A program made the position numbers and the translations under genes. Source: Nitrospira sp. (lineage in GTDB: Bacteria > Nitrospirota > Nitrospiria > Nitrospirales > Nitrospiraceae). From it: a DNA stretch of 64,000 bases. The DNA lies in NCBI GenBank assembly GCA_018242685.1, contig JAFEBM010000027.1, positions 62,001 through 126,000 of the forward strand, written 5' to 3'. Shown one piece after another: positions 16,869 to 26,369 of the stretch; position 1 is the stretch's first letter; every line of letters starts with the position of its first letter. Below the pieces are notes generated by a model. It worked only from the letters and a program-made list of their open reading frames with translations. It was not told where the DNA came from and searched no databases.

Positions 16869-18470
16869 ATGAGTCGCCGGTTTTTACTCGGCTTGAGTGT
16901 ACTGTTGGCCGTTGGGTTATTGAGCTATTTGTATGCGGACAGCCTCGTCTTTCTGTTCGATCGGATCGGCAGTGATGACTATAGTCATGGGATCTTTGTT
17001 CCGGTGATTTGCCTATTTTTGGTCTGGCAGGCGCGACATCGCATTTCTGCAGTGGGTACTGAACAATCCTGGTGGGGGCTGGCCATTGTCTCGGCGGGCC
17101 TCCTTCTCTATGGAGTCGGTGAGATGGGGACGTTGTATGTCGTGCAGCATCTTTCGCTCTGGATTGTGCTTGTGGGACTGGTCACCGGTGCGATCGGCAT
17201 GCGGGCCGCTCGCGAGATCACGTTTCCGCTGGCCTATCTCTTGACCGCTGTTCCATTACCCAATTTTCTCTATGCTGGCCTGTCCAGCAAGCTCCAGCTC
17301 TGGTCTTCGGCGTTGGGTGTCGGCTGTTTGCGGCTGATAGGAGTCACCGCCTTTCAGGAGGGAAACGTCATCGATCTGGGTCCGGTACAACTTCAAGTCG
17401 TCGAAGCCTGTAGTGGAATCCGGTATCTGTTTCCCCTGACTTCTCTGGCGCTGCTCTGTGCCTATCTGTTCAAAGACCGTATGTGGAAGCGCATCGTTCT
17501 CGTACTCTCATCGATTCCGATCTCGATCCTTGTCAACGGACTTCGCATCGGCATGATCGGTTTGTTGGTGGAATGGAATGGGCAGGGAGCAGCGGAAGGA
17601 TTTTCCCACCTCTTCGAAGGCGCGGTGCTCTTCATGGCGAGTTTAGGCCTGTTGATGTTCGAGATGTGGCTGCTTGCGAGAGTACACCCAATGGGGGCTG
17701 GGACCTCGCTTTTAGAAAAGTTTACCTGGACTGATGATGGTCCAAGGGCGTTAGAGGGCAGAGGCCTGAGGTCTAAGGCGCCAACCGCCAAACGCCAACC
17801 TGCAACTTCTACCGCATTATTTCCAGGACCAGCCTATTTCTGCAGCGTGGCGCTTCTTGTTCCAGTCGCGTTCGCCTCAACTTTCCTGACGGAGCGTAAG
17901 GAGATTGCGCCGACTCGAGCCATATTTGTCGATTTTCCCATGCAGTTCGATGGGTGGGTCGGAACAGCCCTCGCGTTGGAAAAACAGTATGTCGATGCGC
18001 TTCGGTTTGATGACTATGTCTTGGCTGACTTTCGTTCCCACACAGGTCAACCCGTCACGTTCTATGTGGCCTATTACCAATCGCAGCGAAAGGGCCAGTC
18101 GGCACATTCTCCCCAGAGTTGTCTTCCGGGCGACGGATGGGAAATCGTCGCAATGAATGGCGTGGATATCCCGGCCGACAGCGGAACGGTCCGATCGTCA
18201 GTGCACGCGAATCGAGCGGTGATCCAGAAGGGCGGTCATAAGCAAGTGGTCTGGTACTGGTTTAAGCAGCGAGATCGGATACTCAACAATGAATATCTCG
18301 TGAAGTTCTTTTTGTTCTGGGATGCCGTCACTCGTGGACGGACCGACGGCGCGCTTGTGCGTGTCTCCTCGGTTGTTGGACCGGGGGAGACCGAAACGAT
18401 CGTTGATCAACGGCTGCTGCAGCTCGTCTCAGCCGTTGAGCCGGAGTTGAATCGTTACGTCCCGGATTAA
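16869..18470 (+). CDS. xrtD: Exosortase (XrtD-type) fused to EpsI domain
   Basis: A 533-residue inner-membrane cysteine transpeptidase-like enzyme. The N-terminal part (about 1-275) has eight or so membrane helices and the catalytic set Cys181 (VVEACSGIRYL), Arg226 (VNGLRIGMIG) and His248 (FSHLFEG). The C-terminal part (about 330-525) is the EpsI/DUF3485 domain (QSCLPGDGWEI region). Exosortases cut CTERM sorting signals at the periplasmic face. The two VPLPA-CTERM genes immediately upstream make this the VPLPA-specific type; the symbol rests on that pairing. A linker near 300-320 is low complexity. Confidence 0.88.
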   Translation: MSRRFLLGLSVLLAVGLLSYLYADSLVFLFDRIGSDDYSHGIFVPVICLFLVWQARHRISAVGTEQSWWGLAIVSAGLLLYGVGEMGTLYVVQHLSLWIVLVGLVTGAIGMRAAREITFPLAYLLTAVPLPNFLYAGLSSKLQLWSSALGVGCLRLIGVTAFQEGNVIDLGPVQLQVVEACSGIRYLFPLTSLALLCAYLFKDRMWKRIVLVLSSIPISILVNGLRIGMIGLLVEWNGQGAAEGFSHLFEGAVLFMASLGLLMFEMWLLARVHPMGAGTSLLEKFTWTDDGPRALEGRGLRSKAPTAKRQPATSTALFPGPAYFCSVALLVPVAFASTFLTERKEIAPTRAIFVDFPMQFDGWVGTALALEKQYVDALRFDDYVLADFRSHTGQPVTFYVAYYQSQRKGQSAHSPQSCLPGDGWEIVAMNGVDIPADSGTVRSSVHANRAVIQKGGHKQVVWYWFKQRDRILNNEYLVKFFLFWDAVTRGRTDGALVRVSSVVGPGETETIVDQRLLQLVSAVEPELNRYVPD

Positions 18471-18606
18471 CGCATGGAATAACGGTCGTGGCTCAGGTTT
18501 CAGGTTTAATGGGAGAGCATCGTCGCAACGACTTGATTCTGGTTCCTAGATGTATCATGCAGGGTTGCATTCTTGATAGATAAGGATTCCTTAACAGAAG
18601 AATGTC

Positions 18607-20253
18607 ATGAACAGCGCGCTCTTCTTTAGTTGTATCACCTCGCTCCTGATCAGCATGGCCTTGATTCCACCTCTGCGTCTCCTGGCTGAACGGTTCCGTT
18701 TCGTGGACTTACCGGGAGATCGCAAAGTGCACAAGCACCCTATTCCGAGCATCGGCGGCATTGCCCTTGCGGTCGGATCGTTTGCCGGCATCCTGTGGTG
18801 GTGTCCCCAGAGTTCCATTAAGTTCTCACTGCTGCTCGGTGGATTGATTATCCTGGGATTCGGCGTCTGGGATGATCGTGTGAATCTCGGCTACCGAGTG
18901 AAGTTGCTGGGGCAATTGCTCGCGGCGCTCGTCATCGTCTTTGTGGGCGAAATCCGATTTGAAAGTGCCCTGGTTTTCGTCGATGGGGAACTGCCCTTGT
19001 GGATGGGAGCTCCCCTCACGGTATTCTTTCTCATCGCTGTGTCAAACGCGGTGAACCTTACGGACGGCCTCGACGGATTGGCGGGCGGGCTTTCTTTTTT
19101 GACCCTCTGTGGAATTGCCTATTTGGCCTATCTAGCCAGCGATTCGACGGTTCTGTTGCTGACGGTCCCATTCCTGGGAGGCGTGTTGGGATTCCTTCGT
19201 TATAACACCTATCCGGCCAGGATTTTCATGGGCGACGGCGGCAGTCAGCTCCTTGGTTTCACGATGGGGGTGTTGGCGATCTTATTGACCAATTCGACCA
19301 GAGGGCCGTTCAGCCCGGCCGTGTCGCTCTTCCTTTTAGGATTGCCGTTTCTCGATACGCTCGGCGTGGCCGGGCAGCGGCTTGCCGAAGGACGTTCGCC
19401 GTTCATCGGCGATCGCACACATATTCATCACAAGCTCATGCGAATCGGCTTGTCTCACTATGAAGCCGTCATGGCGATTTATGCTGTTCAAATAGGGATG
19501 GTAGGCTTGGCCTACCTACTTCGCTGGCAATCGGACGTGCTGATTGTGTCGCTCTATCTTGGGATTGCGGGATCGGTGCTCGGGGGATTCATTGCAGCCG
19601 GGCGCGGACTGTTGCCTAGTGACGCTTCACAAGAGGAAACGTTGCTCTCACGCGTCGCCTTTCGGGAATTTTCGAATGGTCCTTCGAATGGTCCATGGAT
19701 GGCGAGCAGACTGATCTGGTTGCTCGCTATTGCGGTGCCGATATTTTTAGTGGGTCTGGTCTTTTTCTCATCAGATGTCCCACCTGATGTCGGGTACCTA
19801 TCGCTCATCCTATTTGGAGTCGTCTTACTCGGACTCTTGCTTCCTTCTCAGGCCTCCCTCTACTTTGTGCGGGGAGGGCTCTACGTGGCAACGACATTCT
19901 TGCTTTACGTTTTCGAGGGTTCTCGGACGAGTTCCATGCCAACCGTCGCGGTGGCGAACAACATTTTCTTTGTCGTGCTGACCTTCACGGTAGTAATGAT
20001 TCTTCGTTTCGACGAGCAGAACCGTTTTCAAACCACACCGCTCGACTACCTGATGGTGTTCTTAGCCGTTTCGTTTCCATTGCTTCCGGAGGTAAGGACT
20101 GATTTCTCGCATTTGGGTGTCTTTGCGGCCAAACTGATCGTCCTGTTCTTTTCCTTTGAGTTGCTGCTCCATGCCTTTGCGGGTCGCGCACGACAGCTTG
20201 GTTTTGTTTCACTCTGGATCCTGTTCGGACTCGGAATCAGGATGTTGTTGTAG
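18607..20253 (+). CDS. MraY/WecA-like undecaprenyl-phosphate sugar-1-phosphate transferase, long form
   Basis: A 548-residue polytopic protein. Family motifs: Asp89-Asp90 in VWDDRVNLGYR, NLTDGLDGLAGG (150-161), MGDGGSQLLGF, and THIHHKLMRIGLSH (the WecA/TagO histidine motif). It would start glycan synthesis by loading a sugar-phosphate onto undecaprenyl phosphate. The typical enzyme is about 350 residues; here an extra C-terminal region of about 200 residues with several hydrophobic helices follows. Its position next to the exosortase and export genes makes it the probable priming enzyme. Confidence 0.85.
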   Translation: MNSALFFSCITSLLISMALIPPLRLLAERFRFVDLPGDRKVHKHPIPSIGGIALAVGSFAGILWWCPQSSIKFSLLLGGLIILGFGVWDDRVNLGYRVKLLGQLLAALVIVFVGEIRFESALVFVDGELPLWMGAPLTVFFLIAVSNAVNLTDGLDGLAGGLSFLTLCGIAYLAYLASDSTVLLLTVPFLGGVLGFLRYNTYPARIFMGDGGSQLLGFTMGVLAILLTNSTRGPFSPAVSLFLLGLPFLDTLGVAGQRLAEGRSPFIGDRTHIHHKLMRIGLSHYEAVMAIYAVQIGMVGLAYLLRWQSDVLIVSLYLGIAGSVLGGFIAAGRGLLPSDASQEETLLSRVAFREFSNGPSNGPWMASRLIWLLAIAVPIFLVGLVFFSSDVPPDVGYLSLILFGVVLLGLLLPSQASLYFVRGGLYVATTFLLYVFEGSRTSSMPTVAVANNIFFVVLTFTVVMILRFDEQNRFQTTPLDYLMVFLAVSFPLLPEVRTDFSHLGVFAAKLIVLFFSFELLLHAFAGRARQLGFVSLWILFGLGIRMLL

Positions 20254-20327
20254 CGAGGCTGGTTACGCAATGCCCCCTGCCATGATCCTTGATTTCAACC
20301 ATGATCCACACAAAGTGGCGTGACGAT

Positions 20328-22715
20328 ATGAAAATCAGGAACTTCATCATCATCTTTTTTGTGGCGTTCGCATGCACGGCATGCGGCGGTTCCGAGGAGC
20401 GAAAAGCGAAGTATTTTTCTCTGGCGCACGAGTACTTGAAATCAGCCAACTACCCCAAGGCGCGGGTTGCCCTGAGAAATGTGCTGAAAATCGACCCTCA
20501 AGACGCTGAGGCCTACTATCTCTTCGCGCAGGTCGAGGAAAAAGAAAAAAACTGGCGCAACGCCGTTCAGCTGTATCAAGAGACTATCCGATTGGCCCCT
20601 GATCATGCGGGAGCCTTGATCACTCTGGCTAAGTATTATCTTGAAGCCCATCTGACTGAGAATGTGGTCGAAGCGGCGGACAAGGTGCTGAGAAATGACC
20701 CTCGCCACCCTCAGGCTCGTGCGTTGAAACTCGCCGCGAAAGCCATGACTCCAGAGGCGATCCCGTCCGTTGTTCCGCAGGCAGAAGAGCTGGCGGGACA
20801 GTTTCCGACTGAACCCGATGTCGCCGTCTTGCTGGCAACCCTCTACGGTCAACAGCAACGGTATCGAGAAGCGAAAGCCACATTGAGACGCGCGCTGGAG
20901 GCCCATCCGACCGATCTGGACCTTCTCAATAATTTGAGCCTGATCCTGACCCAGGCGAAGGAGCTGTCTGCCGTCGAGACCGTTATTAGGCGGATGGTCG
21001 AGGTCGAGCCGCAGTCCATGGACCATCGAGTGAGGCTGACCCGTTTCTATGTTCGGCAGGCCGCACACGCTAAAGCGGAAGCGGTGTTACGCGACGCAGT
21101 GGCTCTGGAACCAAACAACGAGCAACGCCGATTGATACTGGCCGAGCTGTTCATGAGCAGAAAGGATTTTCCTTCTGCTGAACGGGTATTGCTTGAGGCT
21201 GCGGCACAGATTTCCCATTCGAGCCAAATTCAATTCAATCTCGCGTCGCTCTACAGGAAAAGTGGACAGGATGGGAAAGCCCGCGAGCGCTATGCCGCGT
21301 TGGTCGAGGAATATAAGGGTAAGCCGATCGAACTGGAAGCGAAAGTCAAATTGGCGGAGATGGATCTGCTGGCCGGAAAACAGGCCGACGCCGAGCGACA
21401 GGTTGAAGAGGTGTTAAAACAAAATCCCCGATCTGCGGACGGTTTGATTCTTTCAGGGCGAATGGCCTTGACCAGACGAAATGGAAAGGACGCGGTGCAA
21501 GCCTTTCGCATCGTATTGCACGATCAACCGGATATGGCGATGGGTCACTATCTCCTTGGTCAGGCCTATCAGCTCACCGGTGAACTCAATCTTGCAAAGG
21601 AAAGTTTTGAGCAAGCCGTGGTTTTGTATCCCGATCAGGTGGAGGCTAAACGATCCCTTGCGGTGTTGGACAGCAAGAGCGGCCGTTATGAACAGGCGCG
21701 TGCACGACTCGATAATTTGCTGAAACAGCGCCCCGATGATCTGCAAGCCCTCGACATGCTGATGATGGTGAGTTTGGTGACGAAGCACTGGCTTGAAGCG
21801 GAGCGCACTCTCCAGCGCCTACAGGCTGTCGCAAAAGAGAGTCCGTTCACCTATATGGCGGAGGGTCGACTCCATCAGGCACGAGGCCGATTTGAGCGAG
21901 CCGTTGCCGCCTACGAACGCGCGGTAATCTCGGCGCCGACCGATCCTGATCCTCTCCTTTCTTTGGTGAAGTTGGAAGTTGCTCAAGGACATCTTCAGCA
22001 CATGAAGCTCCGGATGGAAACCACGATCGCGAAGCAACCGGCTCACCTGTTCGCTCATGGTTTATTGGGTGAAGTGTCTCTGATGGCCGGTGATTACTCC
22101 GGCGCCGATGCCCACTTCGATCAAGCCACGAAACTCAATCCGAAGTGGTTGACGCCATGGCTGAATTGGGGAAGTCTGTGGCTTGAGCAGAAACGGTTCG
22201 ATCAAGCGGTTCTGGTGGTGAAAAACGGCCTAAAGGTCAACACCGAAAGTGAAGAGTTGTATATGCTCCTGGCGTCAGTCCATTCGGCTCAAGGGAAGGT
22301 CGACGACGCGATAAGCGCTTACGACGCGGCATTGCGGCTGAACCCGAAGAATGTGCTTGTCGCCAACAACCTCGCAGTTCTACTGGTGGATCATAAGGGC
22401 GATCCGAAAAGTCTTCAAAAGGCATTTGCGCTGAGTCGAGACTTCGAAAAAGAGATTCCGCATCCGTTGTTCCTCGACACCCTTGGTTGGGTCCGATTCA
22501 AAATGGGGCAGAAGGAAGAGGCCATTCGGTTATTGAAGCATGCAGTTGCCAAATCTCCGGACACTTCTATCCTGAATTATCATCTTGGGATGGTATTCGT
22601 TCAATCAGGCAAATCAGCGGAAGCCCGTCCGTACCTTTCAAAAGCATTGAAGCACAGTGAACAGTTTGAAGGACGACAGGAGGCGGAGCAGGTCTTAGCA
22701 CAGATCAGAAAGTAA
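20328..22715 (+). CDS. prsT: PrsT-like TPR lipoprotein of the exosortase/EPS system
   Basis: A 795-residue protein. The start at 20328 gives MKIRNFIIIFFVAFACTACG, a lipoprotein-type signal peptide. The remainder is nearly continuous tetratricopeptide repeats (e.g. AKVALRNVLKIDPQDAEAYY-like units spaced about 34 residues, at least fifteen). This length and layout match PrsT, the TPR protein found with PEP-CTERM/exosortase loci. Presumed periplasmic scaffold linking polysaccharide export parts. The next gene starts 10 bases after its stop. Confidence 0.85.
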   Translation: MKIRNFIIIFFVAFACTACGGSEERKAKYFSLAHEYLKSANYPKARVALRNVLKIDPQDAEAYYLFAQVEEKEKNWRNAVQLYQETIRLAPDHAGALITLAKYYLEAHLTENVVEAADKVLRNDPRHPQARALKLAAKAMTPEAIPSVVPQAEELAGQFPTEPDVAVLLATLYGQQQRYREAKATLRRALEAHPTDLDLLNNLSLILTQAKELSAVETVIRRMVEVEPQSMDHRVRLTRFYVRQAAHAKAEAVLRDAVALEPNNEQRRLILAELFMSRKDFPSAERVLLEAAAQISHSSQIQFNLASLYRKSGQDGKARERYAALVEEYKGKPIELEAKVKLAEMDLLAGKQADAERQVEEVLKQNPRSADGLILSGRMALTRRNGKDAVQAFRIVLHDQPDMAMGHYLLGQAYQLTGELNLAKESFEQAVVLYPDQVEAKRSLAVLDSKSGRYEQARARLDNLLKQRPDDLQALDMLMMVSLVTKHWLEAERTLQRLQAVAKESPFTYMAEGRLHQARGRFERAVAAYERAVISAPTDPDPLLSLVKLEVAQGHLQHMKLRMETTIAKQPAHLFAHGLLGEVSLMAGDYSGADAHFDQATKLNPKWLTPWLNWGSLWLEQKRFDQAVLVVKNGLKVNTESEELYMLLASVHSAQGKVDDAISAYDAALRLNPKNVLVANNLAVLLVDHKGDPKSLQKAFALSRDFEKEIPHPLFLDTLGWVRFKMGQKEEAIRLLKHAVAKSPDTSILNYHLGMVFVQSGKSAEARPYLSKALKHSEQFEGRQEAEQVLAQIRK

Positions 22716-22724
22716 GGGGCATTC

Positions 22725-23327
22725 ATGTCTTGTGCTGCTCGATTGGCGATGGGCGCCTTGTTTGTAGCGATAGTCGTTACGGTAGCCGACCTGTCTGTTT
22801 ATGCAGAGGGTGATGTGACTGCCGCGCTGGAGTCCAAGATCGATCCGGGGTATCGCCTTGGTCCTGAGGATGTCATGTTGGTCTCTGTTTGGAAGGATGA
22901 ACATCTGACCAGAGAGGTCGTCGTGCGGCCGGACGGAATGTTTTCCTTTCCTCTCGTCGGAGATGTCCAGGCCGAGGATCGAACAGTGGATGACATCAGT
23001 GCCGATCTCGTGAAGCGATTGACGAAATACATCCCGAATCCGAATGTGTCGGTCGCAGTCACAAAAGTCGTGAGTTATAAAGTGTATGTCATCGGGCGAG
23101 TGAACAAACCGGGCGAATACTTGATCGGTCATTACACCGATGTGCTGCAGGCGCTCAGCCTTGCGGGTGGACTCACTCCGTTTGCCGCGGAAAATGATAT
23201 TAAAGTCATGCGGCGAGTGAAGGGGGAACAACGTGCCATTCCTTTCCGCTACAGCGATGTTCGGAAAGGCAGGGATTTGGAACAGAATATCATTCTCCAG
23301 CGTGGTGACGTGGTCATGGTACCGTAA
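22725..23327 (+). CDS. Wza-like polysaccharide export protein
   Basis: A 200-residue protein with an N-terminal signal peptide (MSCAARLAMGALFVAIVVTV). The Poly_export domain follows: YRLGPEDVMLVSVWKDEHLT and VRPDGMFSFPLVGDVQAEDR; then an SLBB domain, YKVYVIGRVNKPGEYLIG. No lipobox is clear. Members form the outer-membrane/periplasmic channel for polysaccharide. It is shorter than E. coli Wza and matches the short exporters of exosortase loci. Operon with flanking genes (spacing under 12 bases). Confidence 0.87.
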   Translation: MSCAARLAMGALFVAIVVTVADLSVYAEGDVTAALESKIDPGYRLGPEDVMLVSVWKDEHLTREVVVRPDGMFSFPLVGDVQAEDRTVDDISADLVKRLTKYIPNPNVSVAVTKVVSYKVYVIGRVNKPGEYLIGHYTDVLQALSLAGGLTPFAAENDIKVMRRVKGEQRAIPFRYSDVRKGRDLEQNIILQRGDVVMVP

Positions 23328-23330
23328 CCA

Positions 23331-24572
23331 ATGCGCTGGTGGTATAAGGTTGGAGGTTGTGAGCGATCGAAGTACATACAGAGGGTTGGCCGGCTTCTCT
23401 TGTGGGTCTGTCTCGCGGAATCCAGCATGGCAGTCCACAGCGAAGCGGCGGAATGGTCGCTCTCGCCATCCTTCGGGGTGAAAGGAGTTTATAACAGCAA
23501 CTTGATTTTGACTCCTCAACCTCACAGCGAGACCTACGGCTTTTGGGTTTCTCCATCGGCAGAGATTGCCGGGAGGACCGAGCGTCTTGAGGTGAGCAGC
23601 CGGCTCGCCACGGATGTTGTGAGATATTTCGGCGGACAGGACAAGCAGTTCACAAATGTCTTTGTCCCGTTGTCCGTGCGGTATAAGACCGAGAAGGATC
23701 TCTTCGGCTTCACCGGCGGTTTCACTCGTGACAATACGGTGCTTGGCGAGGAGTTGCAGGCGACCGGAGTGGTTCTGCAGTTTGTTCAGCGTAACCAGTG
23801 GACATTTAACCCTACGTGGACAAGGAGCTTGACCGAAAAGCTATCATTGCAATCGGGTATGCAATTTTCCAACACCACGTATGAGAGTGCGATGTTGTTT
23901 GATTATCGAATCGTAGGCGGTTCCGGAGGACTTCAGTATCAACTGACGGAGCGCGATCAAATCCAGTTGTCCGTATCGTATACTGGTTTCCAGACGCTCG
24001 GCTCTCTATCTCCGTTTCGAGCCAATTATCCCGGCATCAATATGAGCCTGACGCATGCCTTTGATGAATCGCTCACCGGAACCGTCTATGGCGGTCCCAG
24101 ATTCTTGTCATCCACTTCACAGACTGAGGTTGGTGACATCACGGCTCGCGAAACGGTGTGGTTGGCAGGAGCCAGCCTGTCGAAGAAGTTTGAGCGGGCG
24201 GCAGTGCGTGTCTCTTTCGATCGGGACCTTCGCCCAAGTGGATTCGGGTTGCTGGTTCAGACCAATCGAGGAGGAGTTTTCGGGTCATATGCCCTTTCGG
24301 AAACTCTTGCCTGCTCTCTTGACGTGGCCGGAGTTCTTGTGTCGGGAACGAGTAGTGCTGGTATCGGTAGAATCTTTCCGGAGCAAAGATATGTCAGCGT
24401 CATACCGAAACTCTCTTGGAAGTTTCTTGAATGGTGGCAGGCGGAGGTATCGTACATGTATCGATTGCGCGAGATTGACACTGGTGTGGGCTCAGTCCAC
24501 GCCCAGGCCCAGGCCCAGGCGATAACGTTCACGGTGACCTATTATCCACCAAAACTTTCATGGTCCTATTGA
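23331..24572 (+). CDS. Exosortase-system outer-membrane beta-barrel protein
   Basis: A 413-residue protein. A signal sequence (RLLLWVCLAESSMAVHSEAA) is followed by alternating strands with aromatic ends, e.g. WSLSPSFGVKGVYNSNLIL and VSPSAEIAGRTERLEVSSRL, ending with a C-terminal strand ITFTVTYYPPKLSWSY, typical of an outer-membrane barrel. Similar barrels (TIGR03016-like) occur beside the exporter in PEP-CTERM loci. It probably serves polysaccharide secretion. The longer N-terminus before the signal (about 20 residues) may mean the true start is internal. Confidence 0.75.
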   Translation: MRWWYKVGGCERSKYIQRVGRLLLWVCLAESSMAVHSEAAEWSLSPSFGVKGVYNSNLILTPQPHSETYGFWVSPSAEIAGRTERLEVSSRLATDVVRYFGGQDKQFTNVFVPLSVRYKTEKDLFGFTGGFTRDNTVLGEELQATGVVLQFVQRNQWTFNPTWTRSLTEKLSLQSGMQFSNTTYESAMLFDYRIVGGSGGLQYQLTERDQIQLSVSYTGFQTLGSLSPFRANYPGINMSLTHAFDESLTGTVYGGPRFLSSTSQTEVGDITARETVWLAGASLSKKFERAAVRVSFDRDLRPSGFGLLVQTNRGGVFGSYALSETLACSLDVAGVLVSGTSSAGIGRIFPEQRYVSVIPKLSWKFLEWWQAEVSYMYRLREIDTGVGSVHAQAQAQAITFTVTYYPPKLSWSY

Positions 24573-24583
24573 CGCTTCAAACT

Positions 24584-26356
24584 ATGACACAGGCACACAC
24601 TTCGATACAGTCCTCTGACCGAGCCGTGAGTCTGAAGGACTACCTTGCGGCCTTTCATCGACGTCGCAAACTCATCCTCCTGATCGGCTTGGGATTCTTG
24701 TCGGTGTCTTTGCCGCTGGCCTTTCTCTGGCCACCGACCTATAAGTCGACGGCCACGATCTTGATCGAGGAACAGGAAGTCCCGTCCGATCTCGTGCGGT
24801 CGACTATTACGAGTTATGCCGATCAGCGTATTGAGACCATCAAACAACAAGTCATGAGCCGCACGACTCTTTGGAAAGTGGTCGAGCAATTTAATCTCTA
24901 TCACGATCAGCGACAGCACAGCCCGGTTGAGGAAATCGTCAAACGCTTCATCAAGGACGTCGACATGGAAGTGATCAGCGCCGACGTCGTGGATAAACGC
25001 ACGCAGCATGCGACCAAGGCGACCATTGCCTTTACGGTGGCGTACCAAAACCGCTCTCCGGAATTGGCGCAGAAAGTGGCGAACGAGCTGACCAGCTTGT
25101 TCTTGGGAGAAAATCTGAAGAGCCGTGAACGTCAAGCTCAGGAAACCACTTCGTTCCTTCAGCAAGAAGCGGAGAATCTTGCCCAGCACATCAACGAGAT
25201 CGATGAGAAGATCGCATCGTTCAAACATCGAGCCGACGGGGCGCTTCCGGAGTTGATGTCGCTGAATCAGCAGATGATGAACCAAGCAGAGCGTGAATTG
25301 ATGGATGTCGATCAGCAGGTTCGAAACCTTGAAGAGCGCAAGACCTATCTCGAAGGGGAATTGGCGACGATCAAGCCGAATACGCCGATTTTGTCGGTCA
25401 CCGGCGAGCGTATTTTGGATTCTGTTGAGCGCTTGCGGGCGCTTCGGGCGGAGTACGTGGGGGCGACAGCCACTCGTTCTTCCGATCATCCTGACATCAT
25501 CAAGATGAAGCAGGAAATCGAAGCGTTGGAGAAAGAGACCGGTCAACCCGCCGATGCGGACGAGCCGTCGAGGCGTCTGATCGATGCTCGATCTGCTTTA
25601 GCGGCCGATTTGGACCGCCTGGGAAATGATCATCCGGACGTCCTCCAGAGTCGCAGAAAAATTGCCGCGCTCGAACAGGAAGTCGTTCGGCTCAACGCCG
25701 TACCTAAGGCGAAAATAACGCTGCGACCGGAAAACCCCGCCTATATTAATCTTCAAACCCAATTGAATTCCGCGACCTCTTCGTTGGAGGCATTTCGAAA
25801 AACTCGTACGGACATCAAGCGTCGACTCCAAACGTATGCGACCAGGCTCGAACGGGCTCCTGGAATCGAGCCCGAGTATCTAGTGTTGATGCGGGATCGG
25901 GATACGTCCGGGCAAAAATACCAAGACATTCGGTCGAGATTGTTGGAAGCAAAGGTGTCGGAAGGATTGGAAGTGCAGCGAAAAGGCGAGCGCTTTTCTC
26001 TGATCGATCCGCCCAGCTTTCCTGAAAAGCCTTTCAAGCCCAATCGGATGGCTATCATCCTCCTGGGAGTCATCCTTGCCGTCGGTGGTGGAGTCGGCTC
26101 AGGCGTCGTGGCGGAATCACTCGATCATTCAATCAGAGCGCCCGAGCAGCTGATCGCTCTGACGCAGCAAGCTCCCTTGGCGATAATTCCATTTATGCCC
26201 AATGAAAGAGATCTCTCTCGGGCGAAAATGCGATGGCGCCTCGTCACGACCGCTGGCGTCGGCGTCTTGGCGGTGACGCTCGTCATATTGCACGTCTTTG
26301 TCGTTCCTTTGGATGTGTTGTGGTTTTCTGCATTGAGGCGTTTCGGCATGGGGTAA
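24584..26356 (+). CDS. Wzz/GumC chain-length determinant (polysaccharide co-polymerase)
   Basis: A 590-residue protein. A Wzz domain opens with VSLKDYLAAFHRRRKLILLI, a membrane helix to about residue 50, and YKSTATILIEEQEVPSDLV. A long coiled-coil periplasmic region (about 180-450) follows, then GNVAR-free proline-rich PPSFPEKPFKPNRMAIILLG and a second membrane helix. ATG 24560 overlaps the previous stop; ATG 24584 (MTQAHTSIQ) is preferred since it follows that gene. It sets glycan length together with the kinase encoded next; that partnership is known for the family. Confidence 0.87.
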   Translation: MTQAHTSIQSSDRAVSLKDYLAAFHRRRKLILLIGLGFLSVSLPLAFLWPPTYKSTATILIEEQEVPSDLVRSTITSYADQRIETIKQQVMSRTTLWKVVEQFNLYHDQRQHSPVEEIVKRFIKDVDMEVISADVVDKRTQHATKATIAFTVAYQNRSPELAQKVANELTSLFLGENLKSRERQAQETTSFLQQEAENLAQHINEIDEKIASFKHRADGALPELMSLNQQMMNQAERELMDVDQQVRNLEERKTYLEGELATIKPNTPILSVTGERILDSVERLRALRAEYVGATATRSSDHPDIIKMKQEIEALEKETGQPADADEPSRRLIDARSALAADLDRLGNDHPDVLQSRRKIAALEQEVVRLNAVPKAKITLRPENPAYINLQTQLNSATSSLEAFRKTRTDIKRRLQTYATRLERAPGIEPEYLVLMRDRDTSGQKYQDIRSRLLEAKVSEGLEVQRKGERFSLIDPPSFPEKPFKPNRMAIILLGVILAVGGGVGSGVVAESLDHSIRAPEQLIALTQQAPLAIIPFMPNERDLSRAKMRWRLVTTAGVGVLAVTLVILHVFVVPLDVLWFSALRRFGMG

Positions 26357-26369
26357 TCTAAGGAGCGCT

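Noticed and set aside
22695..23525. 276-codon minus-strand frame opposite the export gene
   Set aside because: Antisense to the Wza-like and barrel genes; composition is not protein-like.
24566..25546. 326-codon minus-strand frame opposite the Wzz gene
   Set aside because: Antisense to a well-supported co-polymerase gene; no family features.
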